The notes under the pieces were generated by a model. It did not search any database. It was not told where the DNA came from and saw nothing but the letters and a program-made list of their open reading frames with translations. Shown in pieces: positions 45,177 to 54,420 of a stretch of DNA of 64,000 nt; positions within the stretch are counted from its first letter, which is position 1; every line of letters begins with the position of its first letter. Source of the DNA: an uncultured Bacteroidales bacterium (GTDB taxonomy: Bacteria; Bacteroidota; Bacteroidia; Bacteroidales; UBA932); contig CAMBMK010000003.1 in assembly GCA_945868745.1 (NCBI GenBank), forward strand, positions 1 through 64,000. The letters are read 5' to 3'. Made by a program: the position numbers and the translations under genes.

Positions 45177-46319
45177 ATGAACTGTATCTCCATATTCCCA
45201 ATCTTTGCGGCAGCCCTTGTGATGGCCGCTTCCTGCTGCCGGGGGTCGCGGACGGCGGAAGTTTTCGACACCGTGTATTATGCCCCTTCGCACGCGGCCG
45301 GTTTTGAAATCATAGGCTGCAGGGACAGCCTGAGCCGTGTCATAAGGGTGATGTCGCCATGGCAGGATGCCGATTCGACGGCCTTCGACCTTTTCATTGC
45401 AAGAGGCGGGGAGAATCCTCCGGAGGGGTTTTCGGGGCAGGTCATCCGAGGGCAGGCAGAGAGAATCGTGGCGATGTCTTCGTCCTATGTGGCCATGCTC
45501 GACCTTGTCGGCGAGACGGGAAGGATCTGCGGAGTGTCGGGTATGGATTTCATTTCCAATGCTTCCGTGCTTGGGCGCAGGGGGAGCATCGTGGATGTGG
45601 GCAATGAGGCGGATGCCGATTTCGAGAAGCTGGTCAGCGTCAGGCCGGACCTTGTGCTGCTGTACGGGATCACTGCTTCGAGTCCCATGGAGGGCAGGCT
45701 GCGTTCGCTCGGGATTCCGTATATGTATGTGGGAGAGTATCTTGAGAGTGATCCGCTCGGGAAGAGCGAGTGGATTGTGGCAATAGCCGAGGTGGCGGGA
45801 GTGGTGCAGGAGGGGGTCTGTGTGTTCGACGGGATCTGCCGGAGGTATGAGGCCCTGAAGGAGGAGGTCCGCGAAAAGGCTGCCGGAAGGCCGAAGGTGA
45901 TGCTGAACGTGCCTTACGGGGACATCTGGTATATGGCTTCTGCGATTTCCCCGGTTGCCACCATGATTGCCGATGCCGGCGGGGAGTATCTCTACAGGGA
46001 CAATCTGACCAACAAGAGCATCCCGATTGATATGGAGAAGGCGTTTGCACTCGCTTCGGAGGCCGATTTCTGGTTTGACACGGGGAGAATCTCATCGATG
46101 GAGGAGCTCCTTTCCTCGTATCCGAGGTTTGCGGGGGTGCGGTGTGTTGCCGAGGGAAATGTGTTCAACAATGACCGTAGGATGTCGCCGGGCGGGGGCA
46201 ACGATTTCTGGGAGTCGGGACAGGTGCGCCCGGACCTTGTGCTTGAGGACCTTGTGGGCATTCTCCATCCGGAACTCCGTGACGGGGAAGGGCTGCATTA
46301 TTACAGGAGGCTTGACTGA
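45177..46319 (+). CDS. btuF: Cobalamin ABC transporter substrate-binding lipoprotein
   Basis: The 380-residue product has a lipoprotein signal (lipobox AASC, Cys about residue 20) and the two lobes of a cluster A periplasmic binding protein: RIVAMSSSYVAMLDLVGE, FEKLVSVRPDLVLLYG, then a helical backbone and VMLNVPYGDIWYMA. BtuF delivers B12 to BtuCD. Its place in the riboswitch operon supports B12, though siderophore binders look alike. The stop overlaps the btuC start. Confidence 0.88.
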   Translation: MNCISIFPIFAAALVMAASCCRGSRTAEVFDTVYYAPSHAAGFEIIGCRDSLSRVIRVMSPWQDADSTAFDLFIARGGENPPEGFSGQVIRGQAERIVAMSSSYVAMLDLVGETGRICGVSGMDFISNASVLGRRGSIVDVGNEADADFEKLVSVRPDLVLLYGITASSPMEGRLRSLGIPYMYVGEYLESDPLGKSEWIVAIAEVAGVVQEGVCVFDGICRRYEALKEEVREKAAGRPKVMLNVPYGDIWYMASAISPVATMIADAGGEYLYRDNLTNKSIPIDMEKAFALASEADFWFDTGRISSMEELLSSYPRFAGVRCVAEGNVFNNDRRMSPGGGNDFWESGQVRPDLVLEDLVGILHPELRDGEGLHYYRRLD

Positions 46320-47326
46320 TGGGAAGGAACAGGAACTCTTTGCTTATGGCCTGCGGCGGGGCGCTGCTCGTGGTGCTTTTCGTGGCCGACCTTCTGACCG
46401 GCAGCACCTCCATTGCGGCGGGAGATATCTGGAAGGCGCTTTTCGGCAAGGCACCGGATGCGCTTACCGGGTCCATTGTCACGGGTATAAGGCTTCCCAA
46501 GGCCCTCACGGCACTGTTTTCGGGGATTGCCGTGTCGGTAAGCGGCCTTCTGATGCAGACGATGTTCCGCAATCCGCTCGCCGGGCCGTATGTGCTGGGC
46601 GTCAGTTCGGGTGCGTCTCTCGGGGCCGCGGCTTTCGTGCTGGGCTTCGGGCCGGTGTCGCTTACGGGCGGGTCGGTCGTCAATTCGCTCGGAATCGCCG
46701 GTGCCGCGTGGCTCGGTTCGGCTGCAGTCCTCGTGCTGATTGCCTTTGCGAGCCGCAAGATAAAGGACATAATGGTAATCCTGATTCTCGGAATGATGCT
46801 CGGCTCGGGCATTGATGCCCTCGTGCAGATAATGCAGTATCTCAGCGACGAGACTTCGCTCAAATCGTATGTCATCTGGACCATGGGCAGCCTGGGCAAT
46901 GTGACGGGGATGCAGACCGGGCTTCTTGCTGCCGCTGTAGCCGCAGGGCTCGGGATTGCCGCAGCATGCATAAAGCCGCTCAACCTGCTGATGCTCGGGG
47001 AGCAGTACGCCTCCACCTCGGGGCTGGACATCCGCAGGACGCGCAACCTGATATTTCTGGCAACGGTGCTGCTCTCGGGTACGGTGACTGCTTTCTGCGG
47101 GCCCTTGGGGTTCCTCGGGCTCGCCGTTCCGCACCTTACAAGGTTCATCGTAAGGGATGCCGACCACAGGGTGCTGCTTCCGGGGACGGCCCTTTGCGGG
47201 GGCAGCCTGATGCTGGTCTGTGACATGATTGCCAAGACCTCAGCCCTGCCTGTCAACGCCATCACCTCGCTGATGGGCATCCCGGTGATAATCTATGTGG
47301 TAACAAAAAACAGGAGGCTTGTATAA
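46319..47326 (+). CDS. btuC: Cobalamin ABC transporter permease
   Basis: The 335-residue FecCD-family permease has about ten membrane helices and the motifs RLPKALTALFSGIAVSVSG, GPYVLGVSSGASLGA and GFLGLAVPHLTRFIVRDADHRVLLP. It forms the inner-membrane channel with BtuD. Starts and stops overlap btuF (TGATG) and btuD (TAATG). Confidence 0.93.
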   Translation: MGRNRNSLLMACGGALLVVLFVADLLTGSTSIAAGDIWKALFGKAPDALTGSIVTGIRLPKALTALFSGIAVSVSGLLMQTMFRNPLAGPYVLGVSSGASLGAAAFVLGFGPVSLTGGSVVNSLGIAGAAWLGSAAVLVLIAFASRKIKDIMVILILGMMLGSGIDALVQIMQYLSDETSLKSYVIWTMGSLGNVTGMQTGLLAAAVAAGLGIAAACIKPLNLLMLGEQYASTSGLDIRRTRNLIFLATVLLSGTVTAFCGPLGFLGLAVPHLTRFIVRDADHRVLLPGTALCGGSLMLVCDMIAKTSALPVNAITSLMGIPVIIYVVTKNRRLV

Positions 47327-48120
47327 TGCTCGAACTTGACAATATCTCTCTCGGATATGGCAGGAAGGTCCTGCTGGATGGGGTGTCAGCCCGTTTCGGA
47401 GCGGGAAAATGCGTGGCCCTGCTCGGAAGGAACGGCGCGGGCAAAAGTACACTGATGCGTGCCGTGTGCGGCCTTGAAAGGCTGCGCAGCGGCAGGATCT
47501 GCATCGACGGCAGGGACATTTCGGGACTGTCGAGGGAGGAGGCTGCCAGGATGGTGTCTTTTGTCGGGACGGAGAAGCCCCGTATTCCCGACCTGAGGTG
47601 CCGGAGCGTGGTTGCACTCGGAAGGGCGCCCTACACCGACTGGCTCGGCAATGCCGACGAGGAGGACAACAAAATGATTGACAAGGCTTTGGCCCTCGTT
47701 GGGATGACGGATTATGCGGAGAGGACGATGGACAGCCTGTCGGACGGGGAGTGCCAGAGGATAATGATTGCACGTGCCCTGGCGCAGGATACCCCTGTGA
47801 TGCTTCTGGACGAGCCCACGGCCTTCCTGGACCTGCCGGGCAAATATGCGGTTGCGTCCCTTCTGGCAAAGCTCGCGCACAGCGCCGGCAAGACGATTGT
47901 GTTTTCCACCCACGACCTTGACATTGCCCTTGAAAATGCCGACGGAATAGCCCTTCTCGACACCCCCGGCCTTATCCACGGCTCCTGCCCCGACATCCTG
48001 CGCAGCGGGGCCATCGGCAGGGTCTTCGGGATCGGGAGGAAGAACGAAAAGTCAAATCTTTCAGAATCCGTTTTCAATACCCTCCCCTGTCGAGCTCGCG
48101 GCGTATGTCCTTTTCCTTGA
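47326..48120 (+). CDS. btuD: Cobalamin ABC transporter ATP-binding protein
   Basis: The 264-residue ATPase has Walker A LLGRNGAGKSTL, the signature SLSDGECQRIMIARALAQ (D in place of the usual G), Walker B VMLLDEPTAFLDLP and switch His in FSTHDLDIA. Beyond about residue 245 the reading frame runs 47 bases antisense into smpB, giving an odd Cys-rich tail (LPCRARGVCPFP). Last gene of the operon; no terminator separates it from the convergent smpB. Confidence 0.92.
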   Translation: MLELDNISLGYGRKVLLDGVSARFGAGKCVALLGRNGAGKSTLMRAVCGLERLRSGRICIDGRDISGLSREEAARMVSFVGTEKPRIPDLRCRSVVALGRAPYTDWLGNADEEDNKMIDKALALVGMTDYAERTMDSLSDGECQRIMIARALAQDTPVMLLDEPTAFLDLPGKYAVASLLAKLAHSAGKTIVFSTHDLDIALENADGIALLDTPGLIHGSCPDILRSGAIGRVFGIGRKNEKSNLSESVFNTLPCRARGVCPFP

Positions 48121-48526
48121 TGGACTGGCGTTTGTCATACTCTTTCTTTCCCTTTGCCAGGGCAATCTGGAGCTTGGCGTAGCCGTTGTCGGCGATATAC
48201 ATCTTCACGGCGACGATTGTCAGTCCCTTGAGTTTGACGCTCTGCCTCAGATGGCGGAGCTCCCTTTTTGTGAGCAGCAGCTTGCGGTCCCTTGCAGGCT
48301 CGTGCTGGCCCCAGGACCCCCAGAAGTAGGTCGCAACGTTCATTCCCTTGACATAGAGCTGCCCCCTCTGGTCGAAATAGCAGAAGGCGTCCACAAGAGA
48401 TGCCCTGCCGGCACGGATGGACTTGATTTCCGTGCCCGCGAGGACGATTCCTGCGGTGTAGGTCTCGAGAAATTCGTAATCAAACGAAGCTCTCCTGTTG
48501 AGAATCTGTGTTTTCTTCTGTCTCAT
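48074..48526 (-). CDS. smpB: SsrA-binding protein SmpB
   Basis: The 150-residue protein brings tmRNA to stalled ribosomes. It shows ILNRRASFDYEFLETYTAGIVLAGTEIKSIRAGRAS, KKEYDKRQSIKEKD and a basic C-terminal tail. The tmRNA gene itself is not in the window. Its 3' end overlaps btuD convergently by 47 bases. Confidence 0.97.
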   Translation of the reverse strand: MRQKKTQILNRRASFDYEFLETYTAGIVLAGTEIKSIRAGRASLVDAFCYFDQRGQLYVKGMNVATYFWGSWGQHEPARDRKLLLTKRELRHLRQSVKLKGLTIVAVKMYIADNGYAKLQIALAKGKKEYDKRQSIKEKDIRRELDRGGY

Positions 48527-48555
48527 AAGTCACATGTCTTCTGCGAAGGGAAATG

Positions 48556-48563
48556 CAAATATA
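48556..48563 (-). promoter_or_regulatory. -7 promoter element of smpB
   Basis: TATATTTG on the minus strand, 29 bases before the smpB start. The following gap to miaA (230 bases in all) holds an inverted repeat ATAATGTTTT/AAAACATTAT (48590-48621) of unknown role and no gene that I can support. Confidence 0.5.
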
Positions 48564-48755
48564 GATATTTTTTGCCATTATGGGATATGATAATGTTTTG
48601 ATTTATGCCGCAAAAACATTATGTTAGCGCAGCAGATATGGAGCCCCTTGCCGGACTTCGCGACAAAACCGCAATGAAGCCATTTGCCGGAGACCGTTGC
48701 CGGTTTGATGCAACAGCTCTGAACCGGCAGGGACAATACATGTAAACTGACCGTT

Positions 48756-49712
48756 ATGGGATACAACAATATAGATATGGCACAGCTGCCGGAGCCGGAA
48801 AGAATCGACACCGGAGCGGTGCTGGACATGTATGACCGCGGGGAGATTGACCTCATATGCGTTCTCGGGCCGACAGCTTCGGGAAAGACAAGGTATGCCG
48901 TGGCCATGGCAAAGGAGATCGACAGGATGCGGGGCAGGCGCTGCGCGGAAATCCTTTCGGCGGATTCGCGTCAGGTCTACAGGGGCATGGACATCGGCAC
49001 GGGGAAGGACCTCTCCGAATATGACGGCGTGCCATACCACCTCATCGACATCGTCCCTGCCGGCTCACGCTACAACATCTACGACTACCAGCAGAGCTTC
49101 GAGGCAGCCTTCAGCGAGGTCAAAAGCCGCGGAGGAGTGCCGATACTCTGCGGAGGCTCAGGGCTTTACATCGAGGCTGCGACCTGCGGCTACCGCCTTC
49201 CCCACCTTGAGCCGGACATGGAACTGCGCCGCCGCCTCGAAGAGGAGGATGCCGCTGTGCTGAGGGAAAGGCTGCTTGCCCTGCGGCCGGACACAAGCGA
49301 AGGGGTGATGCAGTCGAAAAGGAGGATCATCCGTGCCCTGGAGGTAGCGTACTATGAGAATGAGCATCCCGTGGAAAGGACGTCGTCACTCCCCAAGAAG
49401 GTCTATTACATAGGCACGCTCGTCTCGCGCGAAGAGAGGATTGCACGCATCGACAAGAGGCTCGATGCACGTCTGGAAGAAGGGATGGTGGAGGAGGTGC
49501 GCTCGCTGCTCGCCTCGGGCATACGAGCAGAAGACCTTGTGTATTACGGACTTGAATACAGGTATGTCACCCAGTATGTGCTTGGCCTGATCCCGTTTGG
49601 GCAGATGCGTACCCAGCTTGCCAATGCCATCCACCAGTTTGCCAAGCGCCAGATGACCTGGTTCCGCGGAATGGAGAGGGACGGCATCACAATCCACTGG
49701 ACCACTGTCTGA
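48756..49712 (+). CDS. miaA: tRNA dimethylallyltransferase
   Basis: The 318-residue enzyme adds a dimethylallyl group to A37 of tRNAs reading UNN codons. Walker A is VLGPTASGKTRYA (about residue 36), then SADSRQVYRGMDIGTGK, YHLIDIVPAG and CGGSGLYIEA, all MiaA hallmarks, with LANAIHQFAKRQMTWFRG near the end. An ATG at 48777 is a possible shorter start. It uses DMAPP from the MEP pathway (ispF, ispH here). Confidence 0.96.
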   Translation: MGYNNIDMAQLPEPERIDTGAVLDMYDRGEIDLICVLGPTASGKTRYAVAMAKEIDRMRGRRCAEILSADSRQVYRGMDIGTGKDLSEYDGVPYHLIDIVPAGSRYNIYDYQQSFEAAFSEVKSRGGVPILCGGSGLYIEAATCGYRLPHLEPDMELRRRLEEEDAAVLRERLLALRPDTSEGVMQSKRRIIRALEVAYYENEHPVERTSSLPKKVYYIGTLVSREERIARIDKRLDARLEEGMVEEVRSLLASGIRAEDLVYYGLEYRYVTQYVLGLIPFGQMRTQLANAIHQFAKRQMTWFRGMERDGITIHWTTV

Positions 49713-49784
49713 TACAGTCTGCTCCAGACGGGCGGAAGCCCGGCATTCCTGTTTCCCCGGACACAGGGCCGCTCCCGATATGGA

Positions 49785-50621
49785 CTATTTCTGCATCCCG
49801 TGACCGAAGGAACGGCGTGTCCCTTCCGCTGCACGCCAGTAGTCGGTATCGAAAGACTGGGGCGAGACAAAAGCCCCTTCGTGGTCAATCCTGAAAGAAA
49901 GATATGTAATCGGCAGGCCCATACCGAGAAACATCCGCTCATAGTATGTCTGCACCTCAAAGAGCGCATCCACGGAGTCAGGGCCGCAGACAGAGGCAAG
50001 GGCTGCGGAGGAAAGAGTCTCGCGCGTACCCCCGGCATAGAGGTCGGCCGTGCTTGCAAGTATCTCCAGGCCGTTTTCCTGCGCAAGGGCAAGGCTGTAA
50101 CGGTAGAGGAACTGGCTGTCGGTCTTGAGGTGCACCACCCCGCCGGGCTTCAGGAATTTGCGGTATCTTTCGAGAAACTGCGGCGAAGTGAGCCTCTGCC
50201 CTTCGCTCTTGAGCTGCGGGTCGGAGAAGGTCAGCCAGATTTCCGACACCTCGCCCGGGGCGAAAAATGCCTCCACAAACTCGACCCTCGTACGCAGGAA
50301 TGCGACATTGGGAAGATTGTGCTCGTGGGCATACTTGGCCCCCTTCCAGAGACGCGCCCCCTTGATATCCACACCGATATAGTTGAAGCCGCCGTTGCGC
50401 AGGGCAAGATCCACGGTGTATTCTCCCCTGCCGCAGCCGAGCTCCAGCACAATCGGACGCCCCGAGCCGCCGAACATCCTTTCGTCCCAATGGCCCTTGA
50501 TTTCATGGTCCTTCACTCCGAACACCCCGTCCCGCACATTGAGGACGGACTCCGAAGAAGGCTGCAGCAGGCATCCGAAGCCCTCGTTTTCCTTGAATTT
50601 GCGTAATTTATCGTGTCCCAT
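49785..50621 (-). CDS. trmB: tRNA (guanine-N7)-methyltransferase
   Basis: The 278-residue enzyme methylates G46 of tRNA. It has VLELGCGRGEYTVDLALRN (SAM site), GVDIKGARLWKG, WLTFSDPQLK with the catalytic Asp, and FLKPGGVVHLKTDS. Compared with the usual length of about 220-240 it has an N-terminal extension (MGHDKLRKFKENEGF). It ends the ispB-holB-ricT-gldH-trmB run. Confidence 0.94.
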   Translation of the reverse strand: MGHDKLRKFKENEGFGCLLQPSSESVLNVRDGVFGVKDHEIKGHWDERMFGGSGRPIVLELGCGRGEYTVDLALRNGGFNYIGVDIKGARLWKGAKYAHEHNLPNVAFLRTRVEFVEAFFAPGEVSEIWLTFSDPQLKSEGQRLTSPQFLERYRKFLKPGGVVHLKTDSQFLYRYSLALAQENGLEILASTADLYAGGTRETLSSAALASVCGPDSVDALFEVQTYYERMFLGMGLPITYLSFRIDHEGAFVSPQSFDTDYWRAAEGTRRSFGHGMQK

Positions 50622-50626
50622 AAAAG

Positions 50627-51094
50627 TTATTCCTTCTTAATTCTTTCAAGACGCATCCCGACACCCGTCACCCCGAAATCCTCCTCCCCGGGGAGATACA
50701 CCCCGAGCGTCCACAGCCCGTACTCTTCCGGCACAGCCCTCCCCGCAACAGGCACGCACAGGGTCTTGAGGTCCCACGAGGCGCTGCACACCTTCTCACG
50801 GTCAACATCCAGCCTTTCGGCGAACCTTTTTCCCGAAGGGGAGGTAAGCACAACCTCCGCGTCAAAGCCTTCAAAACCCTCAAAAACCGCGTCAGAACAC
50901 ATCATAGGCACGATCAGCGAGATGTCATAGACAAATGAGGAATCGTCAAGGGCAACCGGGAAAACATAGCAGCCGTCATCCAAGCGCTCCGACGCCTTGC
51001 GGAATACCTCATCAGAAGAGGGCCTGGCGCACGAAAAAAGCAGCGGCACAATCACCGCCGCCATCAATGACAACGACCTCACGATGCGCCCCAT
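50627..51094 (-). CDS. gldH: GldH-like lipoprotein
   Basis: The 155-residue product has a lipoprotein signal (lipobox LFSC, about residue 22) and a single beta-rich domain ending in the GldH-like VTGVGMRLERIKK. GldH is needed for gliding in Flavobacterium, but homologs occur in non-gliding Bacteroidales, where the role is unknown. Its location after the PSP1/RicT gene and holB matches the conserved phylum order. ATG 51094 overlaps the ricT stop (ATGA); a GTG one codon earlier is also possible. Confidence 0.8.
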   Translation of the reverse strand: MGRIVRSLSLMAAVIVPLLFSCARPSSDEVFRKASERLDDGCYVFPVALDDSSFVYDISLIVPMMCSDAVFEGFEGFDAEVVLTSPSGKRFAERLDVDREKVCSASWDLKTLCVPVAGRAVPEEYGLWTLGVYLPGEEDFGVTGVGMRLERIKKE

Positions 51095-52257
51095 CACTGC
51101 TGCTCCTTTGGCGGGGCCGCCTTCTTTTTCTGGCCGCCGCCCTTGCCCTTTTTCTTGCGGCGGGACTTTGTCTGGTCGAAACGCGTGATGCTGTCATCCC
51201 CCACGGAGGTGACAAACTCCGGCGCAGCAGGCTCAGGCTCCACCTTGAGCGACTCCGGCCTGATGCCGTTACGGTTCATCTTTATGATTTCCCTCACCTC
51301 GTCGGCCCTGAGCGCATAGAGGTTGGAAAGGGATGACTTGTCGTAGGAGAAATACATCAGCTCGCGGAGGATATCGGTCTTCATCAGGAAGGCCTGGCCG
51401 TCCTCAAGCTCAAGGGGCTCAGACACTTTCGGGATCCTCGAACGGGCGTCCATATAGGCCTCGACCTCATAGTTGAGGCAGCACTTGAGCTTTCCGCACT
51501 GGCCGGCGAGCTTCTGCGGATTGAGCGAAAGGTCCTGGCAGCGGGCAGCCGTGGTGGTGATGGACTTGAAGTTGGTGATGTAGTTGGCGCAGCACAGCTC
51601 CCTGCCGCACACGCCGATACCCCCGATGAGACCAGCCTCCTGACGGGCTCCGATCTGCTTCATTTCTATACGGATGCGGAACTCCTCGGCAAACACCTTG
51701 ATCAGCTGGCGGAAATCCACCCTGCCGTCGGCAATGTAGTAGAAGATGGCCTTGGTGCCGTCTCCCTGGAACTCCACATCCCCGATTTTCATCTCAAGGC
51801 CAAGCTCCACGGCAATCTGGCGCGCCCTGATCATGGTCTCCTGCTCACGGGCGATGGCCTCCTGCCATTTTTCTATGTCGAAGGGCTTTGCCCTGCGGTA
51901 AATCTTCCTGAACTCATAGGTCTGCGGATCAATGCCCAGGCAACTCAGCTGGCGGGCAACGACCGCGCCCTCAAGAGTGACTATTCCGAGGTCGTGGCCG
52001 GTCTGCGCCTCCACAATCACAAGGTCGCCCATCTTGATGGTCTGGCCCGAATCGTTGCGGAAAATCATCTTGCGCGTATTCTTGAACCGCACCTCAAAAA
52101 GCGAGGAATACTGCTCCTGGCCGATGCCGTGGAGATAATCCCTCGAGCTGAGCTTGCAGCATCCCGGACGGTAGGTGCACACCAGGTCGTCATCCTGGTT
52201 TCTTGTCACCGAGCATCCCCTGCTGCAGTCAAATCGTATATTTTCGTTTTCGTACAT
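51094..52257 (-). CDS. ricT: PSP1/RicT-like protein
   Basis: The 387-residue protein contains the PSP1 domain (VARQLSCLGIDPQTYEFRKIYRRAKPFD; KIGDVEFQGDGTKAIFYYIADGRVDFRQLIKVFA). The Cys-rich stretches GVCGRELCCANYI and GKLKCCLNYEVEAY are typical of RicT, the iron-sulfur-binding subunit known in Bacillus. The C-terminus is a Lys/Gly-rich tail. Cytosolic; precise role in Bacteroidota is open. Confidence 0.9.
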   Translation of the reverse strand: MYENENIRFDCSRGCSVTRNQDDDLVCTYRPGCCKLSSRDYLHGIGQEQYSSLFEVRFKNTRKMIFRNDSGQTIKMGDLVIVEAQTGHDLGIVTLEGAVVARQLSCLGIDPQTYEFRKIYRRAKPFDIEKWQEAIAREQETMIRARQIAVELGLEMKIGDVEFQGDGTKAIFYYIADGRVDFRQLIKVFAEEFRIRIEMKQIGARQEAGLIGGIGVCGRELCCANYITNFKSITTTAARCQDLSLNPQKLAGQCGKLKCCLNYEVEAYMDARSRIPKVSEPLELEDGQAFLMKTDILRELMYFSYDKSSLSNLYALRADEVREIIKMNRNGIRPESLKVEPEPAAPEFVTSVGDDSITRFDQTKSRRKKKGKGGGQKKKAAPPKEQQ

Positions 52258-52270
52258 CGTTCTTTATGTG

Positions 52271-53404
52271 CTACAGGCAGACAAACAGCCTGTCGATAAG
52301 GTTTGTGAATATGATTTTCTGATTGACATTGCGGTCAATCATGGTTACAGCCTTTCCCAATGCGTCAATTGCGCTGACGGCAAACGGCTGGCGGCAGGAC
52401 GCGGCAAGAGAGCGCAGATAATCCGCATCCGAAGCCGGAAGGGCGGCGATCTCCTCCATCCCCTGCTGGATCAGGAACACTTTGCGCAGGTTTTCCCCTG
52501 CAAAGGTACAGAAAAGTTTCTGTTTTTCACGGGATTCCATCGCGGCAATCTTCTCCGAGGCCTCAAGCGCACCAAGGAGGTCCCTGCGGAGCAGACTGTC
52601 CATAATCTCACGGAAAACATCCCTCAGGACATCCATCCCGTCCTTTCCCGACAGCTCGTGCAGCCCCGCCCCGATGCTTCCTCCCGCCACTTCGGCGGCA
52701 GCTGCGGCATCCTCACGCGAGGCCCCGGCAATGCTGACAAGGGCACCGGCCACCTCCTCCTTCGTCAGCGGAAGAATCCTCATCCCCTGGCAGCGCGAAG
52801 ACACTGTGGAGAGCACATTGCCCGGAGAATGGGTAATGAAAATGAGAACGGTATTGTCCGGTGGCTCCTCTATGGTCTTGAGGAGCATATTGGCAGTCGG
52901 CACAGTCATCCTCTCCGGGAGCCACATCACCACTGCCCTGTATTTTCCGGAATGCGGGGAAAGGGACAGCTCCCTTATGATGGCCTTGCCTTCGGCCACG
53001 GAAATTATGCCCTGCTTCTTCTCGAAACCAAGCGCTGCATCCATCTCGCTTTCAAGGAAATACGGATTGGAGGTCACAAGCTCGCGCCAATACGGGGCAT
53101 ACATGTCGCAGACAAGGTCTTTCACCACACCCGACACTTTGGTCCCGGAAGTCACAGGGAAAGAGAAATGGATGTCGGGATAGATGAGTTTTGCGCTCTG
53201 GCGGCAGGACGGGCATTCCCCGCACGAATCCCCGCCGCTGCGGTGCTGGCAGTTGAGGTACTGCAGGAAGGCAAGGGCGAGCGCAAGGGCCCCTCCCCCC
53301 TCGTTCTCATACATCATCAGGGCATGTGGCACACGGCCCGAATCCACCATCCCGCGGAGGGCGGAGACTGCCTGCTCATTGCCTGTGATGTCCGAAAAAC
53401 GCAT
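52271..53404 (-). CDS. holB: DNA polymerase III delta' subunit
   Basis: The 377-residue clamp-loader subunit is an AAA+ protein without a functional P-loop (VPHALMMYENEGGGALALALAFLQ), with Cys-rich zinc module (CQHRSGGDSCGECPSC) and the sensor motif LLKTIEEPPDNTVLIFITHSPGNVLSTVSSRCQ. It works with DnaX (this window) in loading the sliding clamp. It is upstream of ricT and gldH, as is common in the phylum. Confidence 0.93.
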   Translation of the reverse strand: MRFSDITGNEQAVSALRGMVDSGRVPHALMMYENEGGGALALALAFLQYLNCQHRSGGDSCGECPSCRQSAKLIYPDIHFSFPVTSGTKVSGVVKDLVCDMYAPYWRELVTSNPYFLESEMDAALGFEKKQGIISVAEGKAIIRELSLSPHSGKYRAVVMWLPERMTVPTANMLLKTIEEPPDNTVLIFITHSPGNVLSTVSSRCQGMRILPLTKEEVAGALVSIAGASREDAAAAAEVAGGSIGAGLHELSGKDGMDVLRDVFREIMDSLLRRDLLGALEASEKIAAMESREKQKLFCTFAGENLRKVFLIQQGMEEIAALPASDADYLRSLAASCRQPFAVSAIDALGKAVTMIDRNVNQKIIFTNLIDRLFVCL

Positions 53405-53427
53405 ATGTTCACGGCCGCAAACGGCCT

Positions 53428-54411
53428 TTATTTCTTTCTGTCGGCCATATAGCGCGCAAGTCCCTCAAGACAGTCCCTGTCCTTTCCGGCAGGAAGGCCC
53501 CCGAGGGCGCTGATGGCCTTTTCCACATATTCGTCCAGCCTTGCAGCGGCATATTCCATACCGCCGTGAGCATGGACAAAGTCCACGATTTCAGCCTGAT
53601 ATCCAGGATGTTCGTGTATCTTTACAACTTTTTCCCTGACGCGGGAAGCCTCCTGCGGGGAGACATCCGCGAGAGCCCCCAGGAGAGGGAGCGTAATCTT
53701 CTGCTCGAGAAGGTCGAGGCCCACAGGCTTTCCGATGGAGGAGCCGCCTCCGTAGTCAAACATATCGTCCTTTATCTGGAAAGCCGTCCCGAGACTTGAT
53801 GCATATTCCCCCACGGCATCGGCGCAGGCCTCTGAAGCACCGACCGACATCACTGCAGACAGGGCCGCAGAGACAAAGAGGGAAGCGGTTTTCTGATAGA
53901 TGATCCTGTAGTAGTCAGCCTCCGAGGTATCCCCGCTCGAGGCTTTCTGGAGCTGGAGCATTTCCCCTTCGGAAAGGTCTCCGAGGGTGCGTGCAAACAG
54001 GCGGATGACCCTGTCGGAGCTTTCCGACGCCCCCAGGATCCTCTCCACCGCCCTTACGAGCCAGAAATCGCCCAAAAGGACCGATGCCCTGCTTCCGAGC
54101 AATGCATTCACGGTGGGGTTGCCCCTGCGGCTGGAAGCATTGTCTGCCACGTCATCGTGAAGGAGGGTGGCGTTGTGGAGCAGCTCGGTGGCGGCAGCAA
54201 ACCTGTAGGAATCTTCCGTAAGTACCCCGCCGGAGCAGGCGCGTGCGCACAACAGTGACAGCACAGGCCTTACCATCTTCCCCGGACGCGTCATCAAAGA
54301 CTCATTGACGGAGTTCAGCAGGGCTATGTCACTTGAAAGCGATTCCCGCATCAACGATTTGACGCGGGAAAGATCGCATTCCATATATCCGGCTATGTCG
54401 CGGAATTCCAT
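53428..54411 (-). CDS. ispB: Polyprenyl diphosphate synthase
   Basis: The 327-residue trans-prenyltransferase has the first Asp-rich motif LLHDDVADNASSRRGNPTVN and the second QIKDDMFDY, which bind the Mg-diphosphate. Such enzymes build the isoprenoid side chain of quinones from IPP and FPP. Chain length cannot be read from the sequence with confidence. It starts 9 bases after the outer membrane protein stop. Confidence 0.92.
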   Translation of the reverse strand: MEFRDIAGYMECDLSRVKSLMRESLSSDIALLNSVNESLMTRPGKMVRPVLSLLCARACSGGVLTEDSYRFAAATELLHNATLLHDDVADNASSRRGNPTVNALLGSRASVLLGDFWLVRAVERILGASESSDRVIRLFARTLGDLSEGEMLQLQKASSGDTSEADYYRIIYQKTASLFVSAALSAVMSVGASEACADAVGEYASSLGTAFQIKDDMFDYGGGSSIGKPVGLDLLEQKITLPLLGALADVSPQEASRVREKVVKIHEHPGYQAEIVDFVHAHGGMEYAAARLDEYVEKAISALGGLPAGKDRDCLEGLARYMADRKK

Positions 54412-54420
54412 CAGGCCCGA

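Noticed and set aside
48590-48621. Possible terminator or sRNA in the smpB-miaA gap
   Set aside because: The 10-bp inverted repeat has no T tract and no promoter matching a small RNA was seen.
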